Source: an uncultured Eubacterium sp.
GTDB lineage: Bacteria > Bacillota_A > Clostridia > Lachnospirales > Lachnospiraceae
Direction of reading: 5' to 3'
Length of the DNA stretch: 5,389 bases
Assembly: GCA_948759685.1 (NCBI GenBank)
Contig: CAQBGY010000251.1
Location: forward strand, 1 to 5,389
The notes beneath the pieces were generated by a model, which did not search any database, was not told the DNA's origin, and worked only from the letters and a program-made list of their open reading frames with translations. Numbering within the stretch: position 1 is the stretch's first letter; every line of letters starts with the position of its first letter. Below, in pieces: positions 1 through 5,389 of the stretch. The position numbers and the translations under genes are program-made.

Positions 1-1503
1 AGATATTTGTGCCCTATCCACATGACAAATAACATAACTGCATCCTTCGACACAATCAACTTCATCAGTGTTAATAACATCTATACGATCAAAATAGGAT
101 TCATTGCAACCGCAGGGAACTATATGTTTTGCTTCAAATCCCCTAAGTTTTTCGGAAAACGATTCATCTAATTTACTATTGTCATGTAAAATAACTGGCA
201 TAAGAAAATGTTGTCTTGCAAATTCCAATCCTTTACAAAAATTCTCCAAAGAGATTTTTTCTTCTACTCCACCCTCAGCATTATATCGACAATAAGATAC
301 GCTTTTATAGCTCATCATAATATATAAATATCTTTTTCTATCTTTATTAAAAATATTTCTATTTCTATTTTTTTCATTCCTCAACCTAGCAAAAAAATAA
401 TCATTTGCTCGGCATCTTGCTTTGTGCATTTTGCAAATATTTGTTTCCCTACTATAAATTGTATCAGATTTAGCAAAATCAAAATTATTTCCTTGACACC
501 AAGCACATCCCGATGCAACTACACAATTAAGGCATTCTTCAGAACTTTGTGATTTTAATTCAAGCGCTTCAAAACTTCGTACCAAATTGATATCTACTCC
601 TAAATTTAGATTCCCAATTTTTCTCCCTTCTTTTCTATTGTTTAATGTGAAAGGCAAAAAACGAGTGCAAGGGTATAAATCTCCATTATAGTCTACAGCC
701 GCAACATTTTCACCACAATTACACCAGTTTGCATACATTCTTTCTTTTCCATTTGGTATTCCTATACGTTCTTCAAAAAAACCTCCACTGAATGATTCAT
801 CCAAATTATTATCAATCAAATAATCTGCCAACTGAATTAACTGATTCATAAATAATTGGTCATCACCCGGTTTCCAAACATCTTCCAAAACCACATTTGC
901 ACTGACATCTTTAAATCCCAAACTGTACAAATATACAATACTATCTTTTAAATATTTTAAATCATCACTTGCAAAGGTAACTTTCGTTGCAGCATTCGGA
1001 AATTGCTTTAAATATAAATCAATGTTTTTTATAACATCATCAAATGATCCGGTTCCATCCTTCTTTACCCTCTGCAAATCATGTTTTTCCTTTGTTCCAT
1101 CTAAAGTTATTCCAACGAAAAGCTGATTGTAATTTTTTTTAATAAACTTTTGAACTTTTTCTGTGCCATATAATGTACCATTACTAGAAACAGTAATATT
1201 ATAATTTGTAAACCAATGATGTTTTTCCTCGTAAAGTCTAAATTTCATATAATCACATATTTTATCCATTAAATCTATCTCTAAAAATGGTTCTCCTCCC
1301 ATAAAATCTAAATAGAATATAGATTCATCACTCATAGTATCAATTACCATGTCAATTGCTTTTTTAGCAACCTCAAAGCTCATTTTTCCTTTATTATTTT
1401 TATGTACCTCATAACAATATTTGCAAGCCAAATTACAATTTTCCGTTACTACCAACGTCAAAAACCTACGATCTAAAATGGTGTTTTTTAATTCATTCCT
1501 CAT
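1..1503 (-). CDS. Radical SAM/SPASM-type peptide maturase, Cys-x-x-x-repeat class (C-terminus cut by window edge)
   Basis: The frame is open for 501 codons from ATG at 1503 to the left edge with no stop, so the C-terminus is missing. Residues 23-31 carry the radical SAM motif CNLACKYCY (C23, C27, C30), which binds the 4Fe-4S cluster that cleaves S-adenosylmethionine. MGGEPF (68-73) is the SAM-contacting GGEP motif. A SPASM-like Cys set follows: C261 and C263, YPC at 277-279, C324 and C327, GCAWC (332-336), C357 and C364. These should hold auxiliary Fe-S clusters, as in enzymes that modify Cys-containing ribosomal peptides. From about residue 390 a separate segment begins (YLYIMMSYKSVSYCRY), with further cysteines at 464, 466, 484, 488 and 493. 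From memory, the layout best fits the maturases of 'CXXX repeat' peptides, and the tail resembles their companion maturase domain; this is recall, not a search. No substrate peptide is visible in the window. Sure of radical SAM, moderately sure of the subfamily. Confidence 0.9.
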   Translation of the reverse strand, partial: MRNELKNTILDRRFLTLVVTENCNLACKYCYEVHKNNKGKMSFEVAKKAIDMVIDTMSDESIFYLDFMGGEPFLEIDLMDKICDYMKFRLYEEKHHWFTNYNITVSSNGTLYGTEKVQKFIKKNYNQLFVGITLDGTKEKHDLQRVKKDGTGSFDDVIKNIDLYLKQFPNAATKVTFASDDLKYLKDSIVYLYSLGFKDVSANVVLEDVWKPGDDQLFMNQLIQLADYLIDNNLDESFSGGFFEERIGIPNGKERMYANWCNCGENVAAVDYNGDLYPCTRFLPFTLNNRKEGRKIGNLNLGVDINLVRSFEALELKSQSSEECLNCVVASGCAWCQGNNFDFAKSDTIYSRETNICKMHKARCRANDYFFARLRNEKNRNRNIFNKDRKRYLYIMMSYKSVSYCRYNAEGGVEEKISLENFCKGLEFARQHFLMPVILHDNSKLDESFSEKLRGFEAKHIVPCGCNESYFDRIDVINTDEVDCVEGCSYVICHVDRAQIS

Positions 1504-1509
1504 CACAAA

Positions 1510-1514
1510 CCTCC
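1510..1514 (-). promoter_or_regulatory. Ribosome binding site of the radical SAM gene
   Basis: GGAGG on the minus strand lies 6 bases before the ATG at 1503. It fixes the start, because no other in-frame start nearby has such a site. Confidence 0.85.
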
Positions 1515-1585
1515 AATATTGTTTAAATTTAATTATATTAATTCATAAATAGTGTGACCAGCAAAATCCCAACTTAAATTTACAA

Positions 1586-1613
1586 ATTATAAGATAAAAA
1601 CACAGTCCATCAA
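1586..1613 (-). promoter_or_regulatory. Candidate sigma-A promoter of the radical SAM gene
   Basis: On the minus strand, TTGATG (1613-1608, 4 of 6 to TTGACA) and a perfect TATAAT (1591-1586) are separated by 16 bases. Transcription would begin near 1579 and give a leader of about 75 bases. This means the maturase gene can be transcribed independently of agrD, which lies upstream on the same strand behind a terminator. Inferred from consensus only. Confidence 0.5.
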
Positions 1614-1750
1614 CCTACCTATAAACTAACATCAATTTAACCAAGATTACTTTCAAATCTAATTGCAATATTATTTTACAAGAAAAAAGTCAAACAAACT
1701 TCATCTTGTAATTTTTCCGACTTTCCATGTAAGATTTCTCCATAACAACT

Positions 1751-1930
1751 TTAATAAGATTTTGCACATAATGTACTAAAAAGATTTAATTTGAGTTCAT
1801 TTAATAAATTTGAGACTAACTTTTCAATTCCGTTTGCCATTTTCTCAGGCATATGTAACAAATATTCCTTCTGCTCTCCATTTCTGTCATCTAAAACATT
1901 CATAACACGTTCTAAAATAGGTATTTTATT
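1751..1930 (-). pseudogene. Possible remnant of a gene 3' end (unrecognised)
   Basis: The minus-strand frame ending at TAA 1751 reads, in its last 60 or so residues, like ordinary soluble protein (IPILERVMNVLDDRNGEQ, then MPEKMANGIEKLVSNLLNEL). No internal ATG has a ribosome binding site. Upstream the same frame runs through the perfect hairpin at 1983-2030 and then out of frame through agrD, so the full frame cannot be a real gene. It could be the broken tail of a lost gene or chance; I do not recognise a family. Confidence 0.2.
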
Positions 1931-1982
1931 ATGACTTTTATACAGGAGACATTGGAAATGAATTGACCAAACCTTTTTTCCA

Positions 1983-2030
1983 AAAATACTGCCATATATG
2001 TAATTTCCCTCACATATATGGCAGTATTTT
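1983..2030 (-). terminator. Perfect 19-bp hairpin terminator after agrD
   Basis: Arms at 1983-2001 and 2012-2030 pair perfectly over 19 bp around a 10-base loop. The base of the stem is A:T, so the minus-strand transcript ends in a run of five U, the form expected of an intrinsic terminator with a paired A-tract. It begins 19 bases past the agrD stop codon. The plus strand also ends the stem in TTTT, so it may work in both directions. Confidence 0.8.
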
Positions 2031-2049
2031 CTACCGCATGTTGGCTTTT

Positions 2050-2196
2050 TTATCGGGAAAACTTTTTCATGCCTGCCGGCTGCTTGGGCTGATGCAGGCA
2101 ATACATACATCTACTGTCCGCTGCTGCTTTTGCAGAATTAAGTGCCACTTTTCCCAAAATTGTTGCTACAATATTTTTCTTTTTGCTGCCTACCAT
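2050..2196 (-). CDS. agrD: AgrD-like cyclic (thio)lactone autoinducer peptide precursor
   Basis: This 48-residue precursor has the three-part AgrD layout. Residues 1-27 form a basic, amphipathic leader (MVGSKKKNIVATILGKVALN, then SAKAAAD) that would lie on the membrane. The core is SRCMYCL, with the ring-forming Cys at 30. The tail HQPKQPAGMKKFSR matches the 'aromatic/His-Q/E-P-x-x-P' recognition tail of clostridial AgrD peptides, although it is more basic than usual. By family rule AgrB would cut after Leu34 and close a five-residue thiolactone (C30-M-Y-C-L34); a second protease would trim the leader. Cys33 inside the ring is unusual. The start at 2196 has GGAGG 8 bases upstream; an in-frame ATG at 2346 would add 50 residues of non-AgrD sequence and is rejected. 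The gene is divergent from the plus-strand operon carrying agrB, not next to it. Family call strong, exact ring inferred. Confidence 0.88.
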   Translation of the reverse strand: MVGSKKKNIVATILGKVALNSAKAAADSRCMYCLHQPKQPAGMKKFSR

Positions 2197-2204
2197 ATAA
2201 CACA

Positions 2205-2209
2205 CCTCC
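2205..2209 (-). promoter_or_regulatory. Ribosome binding site of agrD
   Basis: GGAGG on the minus strand, 8 bases before the ATG at 2196, selects the 48-residue reading over the longer open frame. The surrounding 15 bases closely match the leader of the maturase gene (see findings). Confidence 0.85.
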
Positions 2210-2361
2210 AATATCGTTTTTAATGACAGTATACCTTGTTTTACAGGCTTTTCCTTTTCAATGTTGAAATTCCGATACAGCATGTAATTTTTCCCTGTGA
2301 TCATTCCCATACCGATATTTAATTTATGCATCTGTTGTTTTACCATTATATGAGTATTTCG

Positions 2362-2395
2362 TTTACTTGCTTAGATTGTTTGTTTATTCTATATA
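2362..2395 (+). promoter_or_regulatory. Candidate promoter of the xre-led operon
   Basis: Two overlapping readings are possible: TTTACT (2362-2367), 17 bases, TATTCT (2385-2390), or TTGCTT (2367-2372), 17 bases, TATATA (2390-2395). Either would start transcription about 30-40 bases before the xre ATG, which also argues against translation starting at the earlier in-frame ATG at 2367. Confidence 0.4.
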
Positions 2396-2418
2396 TTTGT
2401 GTGAAAATATTACCAGAA

Positions 2419-2424
2419 AAGGAG
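2419..2424 (+). promoter_or_regulatory. Ribosome binding site of the XRE regulator
   Basis: AAGGAG sits 8 bases before the ATG at 2433 and fixes this start, 22 codons inside the longer open frame that begins at 2367. Confidence 0.85.
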
Positions 2425-2432
2425 TTGTACAT

Positions 2433-2831
2433 ATGGCAAATAATCGTATTCGTGAACTAAGAAAGAATTTGAGCCTGTCTCAAGAAGCTCTTGCCGAGAA
2501 AATCGGAACTACTCAACAAGCGGTAAGCAGAATGGAAAACAACGCTTATGATATTCCTTCTGATATACTCATAGAAATATCAAAACAATTTAATGTTACT
2601 ACTGACTACATACTTGGGATTTCTGATGTGAAGCGTGATTATAACGGACAGTACCGTATGAATCAGGAAATGGATAGATGCTATGATATTGTCCTCCGCT
2701 ATCAGAACCTGTCCGAAATCAACCAAAAGACACTCCGCTGCATACTTGAGCGCTTAGAGCAGGCGCAAAAGGAAAGCGAGGAAGCATCTGCAAAGGAAGT
2801 GGATAAAAATGCTGAGAATAGCAATATGTGA
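2433..2831 (+). CDS. XRE-family helix-turn-helix transcriptional regulator
   Basis: A 132-residue protein. Residues 5-62 form a Cro/C1-type helix-turn-helix domain: RIRELRKNLSLSQEALAEKI, with recognition-helix region TTQQAVSRMEN (26-36) and the closing LIEISKQFNVTTDYILG. Residues 75-118 are predicted helical (MNQEMDRCYDIVLRYQNLSE, then LRCILERLEQAQKESEEA) and may dimerise; the final 15 residues are polar. It is the first gene of the operon and its last 23 bases overlap the start of the response regulator in another frame, so the two are probably translationally coupled. Such small regulators often repress their own operon and here could act on the agrD side as well; the target is unknown. It is not part of the classical agr set. 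The family is certain, the role is not. Confidence 0.9.
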   Translation: MANNRIRELRKNLSLSQEALAEKIGTTQQAVSRMENNAYDIPSDILIEISKQFNVTTDYILGISDVKRDYNGQYRMNQEMDRCYDIVLRYQNLSEINQKTLRCILERLEQAQKESEEASAKEVDKNAENSNM

Positions 2832-3552
2832 TGATGATTCCAAATTCACTGGGGAAATTGAGACTCTGGTATTTCAGGAAAGCCGGAAGTTAGGTATCCG
2901 TGTGGAAACCGAAGTATTCTCTGGCGGCAAAACCCTTCTGAAAAGCATTCAGAGCGGCGAGCATTATGAACTTATATTTATTGACATTGAAATGGAGCAG
3001 GTAGACGGAATAACGGCTGCACGGCGCATCCGTGAAATAGACCGGACTGTACTGCTGATTTATGTATCGGGCTATGATGAATATTTAAAAGAACTGTTTG
3101 AAGTGGAGCCATTCCGCTTTCTCTCAAAACCTTTAAACCATGTCCAATTCGCCCGCTATTTTAAGGAATCCTGTAAACGCATCAATGAGACAGAAGTATT
3201 CTATCAGTATACATTCAACAAGGAAATTCAGAAAGTGCCTGTAAAAGACATCGTTTATTTTGAAAGCAATAACAGAATCGTTTATATCCACCTTAAAGAC
3301 GGCTCTAATGAACATTTTTATGGAAAGCTCAATAATGTTCAAAAAGAACTTGCAGAAAGCAGGCAATATTTCCTTCGTATACACCAATCCTTTTTAGTGA
3401 ATTACGAATATGTGAAGAAGATGAACTTCTTCAATATTACTGTTAGTTTCATGGGAAAAGAAATAGAATTGAAAATCAGCGAGGATAAACAAAAGGAAGT
3501 GCGCCAGCAGCTTTGTAAGATTGCAGGCGGAAAGGCGGTCATAGAAGAATGA
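2809..3552 (+). CDS. LytTR-family response regulator (AgrA-like)
   Basis: A 247-residue cytoplasmic regulator. Residues 2-120 are a receiver domain: acidic pocket CDDD (7-10), phosphoacceptor Asp59 in FIDIEM, switch Ser87 in YVSGYDEY, and Lys107 in the LSKP motif. Residues 130-235 are a LytTR DNA-binding domain, with the typical VKDIVYFESNNRIVYIHL and FLRIHQSFLVNYEYVK segments. LytTR proteins of this kind are the output of Agr, ComE and BlpR peptide-sensing systems. Translation starts inside the xre gene: ATG 2809 is preceded by GGAAG (2795-2799) and overlaps xre by 23 bases. Its stop overlaps the kinase start by four bases (ATGA). Expected partner is the kinase immediately downstream, and expected target the agrD/xre control region. 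Length and key residues are complete. The agrA-like label rests on domain type plus the neighbouring agrB and agrD. Confidence 0.93.
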   Translation: MLRIAICDDDSKFTGEIETLVFQESRKLGIRVETEVFSGGKTLLKSIQSGEHYELIFIDIEMEQVDGITAARRIREIDRTVLLIYVSGYDEYLKELFEVEPFRFLSKPLNHVQFARYFKESCKRINETEVFYQYTFNKEIQKVPVKDIVYFESNNRIVYIHLKDGSNEHFYGKLNNVQKELAESRQYFLRIHQSFLVNYEYVKKMNFFNITVSFMGKEIELKISEDKQKEVRQQLCKIAGGKAVIEE

Positions 3553-4847
3553 CTGAATATTGGACGATAATACTTGAATTGCTCCACCTTCTCATTATAC
3601 GAAAATATATGAAAATATTTTGGGGACCAGCAAACAGGAGTTTAAAAGGATACATAGAGTGGGGCATATATTATGTTTTTCTGGTCACAAACAATATCAG
3701 TTCGGTGTTTCCTCCCCATCTGTTATTGTTAGGGAATGCCCTGCTGATATTCATGATCAGCTCAGCTACCTACAAAAGAAGTGTCATGCAGCGTTGTATA
3801 TTTTCCTTATTTCTATGCACGATATGGATGTTAGTGGAAGTCATTGTCATGATGATATTAATATCTGTCGGTTTTGATTCCAGAACGCTTCATGACGCCG
3901 GAAGTTTCATATCTAAAATGTGTATGCTGCTGTTATCAGTTATCATAAGCCATTGCATCAAGGACAACCATTATTCTGAAATTCCCCTGCCTTACTTTTT
4001 GTCCATTCTCCTGATACCAGCCAGCAGCATTTATGTAATGCACAATATATTCCTTATTGCAGCTGTCCATAGCAAATATATGATATTTTCTGCCGTAGCG
4101 AGTTTCCTGCTGCTTGTTGTAAACTATGTTATCTTTGAGGTCTACGACTGGATCAGCCGGGACGCTGAGCTGCGTGAGCAAAACCGTCTGTATGCACAGC
4201 AACTGGAGCTATGCAGCCAACAGGCGGAAGAACGCGAGAACCTCTATCTTGAAATCCGTAGAAACAGGCATGATTTAAAAAATCATCTTTCCGGGCTTCT
4301 TGGAATGGTTCAGACAGGGCAGCTCAACGAAGCAGAGAAATACATAATGCAAATGTTGGATGTCGGCGACGGTGATCGTCCGGAGGAAGTTTCCCGAAGC
4401 GGCAATATAGTCGTAGATTCCTTAATCAATAATGCATATGCCGCAGCGCAAAAAGATAATATACAATTTAATGTCAATGTTCTTGCACCTGCATCCCTTC
4501 CATTTGAAAGCGGGCATTTATCCATAGTTTTAGGGAACTTACTGGATAATGCACTGGAAGCCAGCCGGGATATTCCGAACGGAAAAGGATTTATAAGCCT
4601 TGATATTTCTTATGAAAAAGGCATCTTTCAGTTATGCATAAAAAATAACTATCAGACAAAACGGAACAAAGATAACATTGGTCATTATCTAACTACAAAA
4701 TCCGATACCATATATCACGGTCTTGGGCTTTCATCCATAAACCATGCCATTGTAAATTATCATGGACAAATGGATATTACGGACAATGACAATGTATTTC
4801 AGGTTATTGTTGTCATGTATGGTTCATATTCAGAGAACGCCGGGTAA
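3549..4847 (+). CDS. Membrane sensor histidine kinase, GHKL type (AgrC-like autoinducer receptor)
   Basis: A 432-residue protein. Residues 1-200 are hydrophobic, with about six or seven membrane segments (roughly 6-24, 34-50, 55-70, 83-109, 120-137, 148-164, 177-199), the sensor layout of AgrC-type receptors for cyclic peptides. Residues 200-235 are a likely coiled coil (RLYAQQLELCSQQAEERENL). The phosphoacceptor is His241 in NRHDLKNHL, the AgrC-class H-box. The GHKL ATPase follows: N-box LGNLLDNALEA (328-338) and G-box HGLGLSSI (390-397). As in other kinases of this class there is no clear DxGxG box of the canonical form. The start overlaps the response regulator stop in ATGA with only a weak ribosome site, pointing to coupled translation. 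It should sense the peptide made from the AgrD at 2050-2196 and phosphorylate Asp59 of the upstream regulator. Specific ligand pairing is inferred. Confidence 0.92.
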   Translation: MTEYWTIILELLHLLIIRKYMKIFWGPANRSLKGYIEWGIYYVFLVTNNISSVFPPHLLLLGNALLIFMISSATYKRSVMQRCIFSLFLCTIWMLVEVIVMMILISVGFDSRTLHDAGSFISKMCMLLLSVIISHCIKDNHYSEIPLPYFLSILLIPASSIYVMHNIFLIAAVHSKYMIFSAVASFLLLVVNYVIFEVYDWISRDAELREQNRLYAQQLELCSQQAEERENLYLEIRRNRHDLKNHLSGLLGMVQTGQLNEAEKYIMQMLDVGDGDRPEEVSRSGNIVVDSLINNAYAAAQKDNIQFNVNVLAPASLPFESGHLSIVLGNLLDNALEASRDIPNGKGFISLDISYEKGIFQLCIKNNYQTKRNKDNIGHYLTTKSDTIYHGLGLSSINHAIVNYHGQMDITDNDNVFQVIVVMYGSYSENAG

Positions 4848-4872
4848 CATATGATTGATTTCAAATTCTAAA

Positions 4873-4878
4873 AAGGAG
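4873..4878 (+). promoter_or_regulatory. Ribosome binding site of agrB
   Basis: AAGGAG lies 5 bases before ATG 4884. The 36-base gap after the kinase stop shows no obvious promoter or terminator, so agrB most likely belongs to the same transcript. Confidence 0.8.
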
Positions 4879-4883
4879 CTGTC

Positions 4884-5365
4884 ATGGAAGGTTTAGCAAA
4901 AAAATTAACAGATTATATATATGAAAAAGAAATTATTACTGAAGAACTGGTTGAAATCTACCAGTACGGTTTTCAATGCTTTTTGGAATTGTCCGTGAGT
5001 ACCATATGCAGCATTATAATAGCCCTGTTTCTTGGTATGCTGCCTGAATGTCTTTTCTTTTTCCTGCTTTTCATCCCCATGCGCTCCTACGGCGGCGGCT
5101 TGCATATGAAAACATATTTTGCCTGTTTTATGGGTTCCTGCCTCATACTCACAACTTCCCTGTTGGCAGTAAAATATTTAACACTCCCCATTCCGATTTC
5201 TTTTACGCTGTATCTGCTTGCCGCTATACTGATCCTGTTTATTGGTCCGGTTGACCATCCGAATCGGGAAGTAGATGCACAGGAAAACCGCACATTCATT
5301 AAGAGAACCTATTTTACGTTGTTTGCCAGCCTTTTATTGGCTATATTATTCATTTTCATGCAAAA
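4884..5365 (+). CDS. agrB: AgrB, membrane protease that processes the autoinducer precursor (C-terminus missing)
   Basis: About 160 residues are genuine. AgrB proteins are integral membrane Cys endopeptidases that cut the C-terminal tail from AgrD and form the thiolactone. The catalytic pair is present with the family spacing: His74 in YGGGLH (69-74) and Cys81 in YFACF, seven residues apart as in Staphylococcus aureus His77/Cys84. RSYGGG just before the His and GPVDHPNR (121-128) are further family hallmarks. Hydrophobic segments lie near 33-54, 55-66, 80-96, 103-121 and 143-159. Family members are usually about 190-210 residues, so the last segment and tail are missing. The frame stays open to 5389, but bases from 5366 on are adapter, so the apparent residues after Gln160 are false. 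A downstream agrD or other genes cannot be excluded because the contig ends here. Confidence 0.93.
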
Positions 5366-5389
5366 AGATCGGAAGAGCACACGTCTGAA
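5366..5389 (+). other. Illumina TruSeq adapter sequence (artefact)
   Basis: The last 24 bases begin AGATCGGAAGAGC and continue exactly as the standard TruSeq read-through adapter. The first A could also be native, since it follows a run of A. This is not genomic sequence: it marks an untrimmed read end at the end of the assembly. Confidence 0.97.

Larger units (their letters stand above)
1504..2049. other. AT-rich intergenic stretch between the maturase gene and agrD
   Basis: No confident gene is present. It holds the maturase ribosome binding site and candidate promoter, a weak inverted repeat (TTACAAGA at 1676-1683, TCTTGTAA at 1704-1711, 20-base loop, followed by Ts on the plus strand), a possible gene remnant at 1751-1930 and the strong hairpin at 1983-2030. 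A 17-codon minus-strand frame (MEKSYMESRK...) reaches from about 1743 to 1690, but it has no ribosome binding site and no Cys repeats, so it is not a convincing substrate peptide for the maturase. Confidence 0.6.
2197..2432. promoter_or_regulatory. Divergent control region between agrD and the xre-RR-HK-agrB operon
   Basis: This 236-base gap carries the start signals for both directions. Toward agrD there is a TATACT -10 box (2233-2228) about 25 bases before the end of the leader, without a good -35 at normal spacing; TTGAAA (2261-2256) lies 22 bases away. A poor -35 is common where an activator is needed, so the LytTR regulator encoded downstream is a natural candidate. The hexamer TATCGG occurs twice on the minus strand (2317-2312 and 2277-2272), 40 bases apart. 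The XRE regulator could also bind here. All regulator assignments are inference. Confidence 0.5.

Noticed and set aside
104..295. 63-codon plus-strand frame near the left edge
   Set aside because: Lies opposite the maturase coding sequence and has no ribosome site or protein-like character.
2071..2099. Short inverted repeat GCCTGC/GCAGGC in agrD
   Set aside because: Six base pairs with a 17-base loop inside coding sequence for the conserved tail; coding constraint explains it well enough.
1751..2110. 119-codon minus-strand frame as a complete gene
   Set aside because: It overlaps agrD out of frame, runs through both arms of the terminator hairpin, and its start lacks a ribosome site. Only its last third is kept, as a doubtful remnant.
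1963..2223. 86-codon plus-strand frame opposite agrD
   Set aside because: Antisense shadow of agrD and the hairpin, with no ribosome site and no family resemblance.
2050..2346. 98-codon frame that extends agrD upstream to ATG 2346
   Set aside because: The upstream 50 residues do not look like an AgrD leader, and an ideal ribosome site lies just before the internal ATG at 2196; a -10 box also lies within the extension.
2367..2432. Earlier in-frame start for the XRE regulator
   Set aside because: The extra 22 residues precede the conserved domain, lie within the likely promoter, and have no ribosome site, whereas ATG 2433 has AAGGAG 8 bases upstream.
5087..5299. Minus-strand frames opposite agrB and the kinase gene
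   Set aside because: Shadow frames of well-supported genes on the other strand; none has a ribosome site with a recognisable product.
1..5389. CRISPR array, tRNA, rRNA, transposase or integrase
   Set aside because: No regularly spaced repeats, cloverleaf-like sequence, rRNA segments or mobile-element protein motifs were seen on either strand.

Overview
This window looks like DNA from a low-GC Firmicute, most likely a gut-type Clostridium or Lachnospiraceae relative. The basis is strong AGGAG-type ribosome binding sites, low GC, and an Agr-type peptide quorum-sensing locus whose AgrD has the clostridial 'x-Q-P' tail. No genus can be assigned from the sequence alone.

Layout. Positions 1-1503 (minus strand) hold a radical SAM/SPASM-type peptide maturase that is open at the left edge. 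It resembles the maturases of the Cys-x-x-x repeat peptide class and carries an extra Cys-rich C-terminal segment. Positions 1504-2049 hold no confident gene: a promoter for the maturase, a possible gene remnant and a perfect 19-bp hairpin terminator. Positions 2050-2196 (minus) encode a 48-residue AgrD-like cyclic autoinducer precursor. Positions 2197-2432 are a divergent regulatory region. A tightly packed plus-strand operon follows: an XRE-type regulator (2433-2831), a LytTR response regulator (2809-3552, AgrA-like), a GHKL sensor histidine kinase (3549-4847, AgrC-like) and agrB (from 4884, incomplete).

How the genes fit together. By analogy with Agr systems, AgrB (membrane Cys protease, His74/Cys81 here) would process AgrD into a thiolactone peptide. 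The peptide would be sensed by the multi-spanning kinase, which would phosphorylate Asp59 of the LytTR regulator, which would act at the divergent region. The unusual points are that agrD is split off on the opposite strand instead of lying beside agrB, that the operon opens with an XRE regulator overlapping the response regulator gene by 23 bases, and that the predicted peptide ring contains a second cysteine. A link between the quorum system and the neighbouring radical SAM maturase is possible but unproven.

The last 24 bases (5366-5389) are identical to the start of an Illumina TruSeq adapter. The true biological sequence therefore stops at about 5365, and the last codons of the agrB frame are artefactual.
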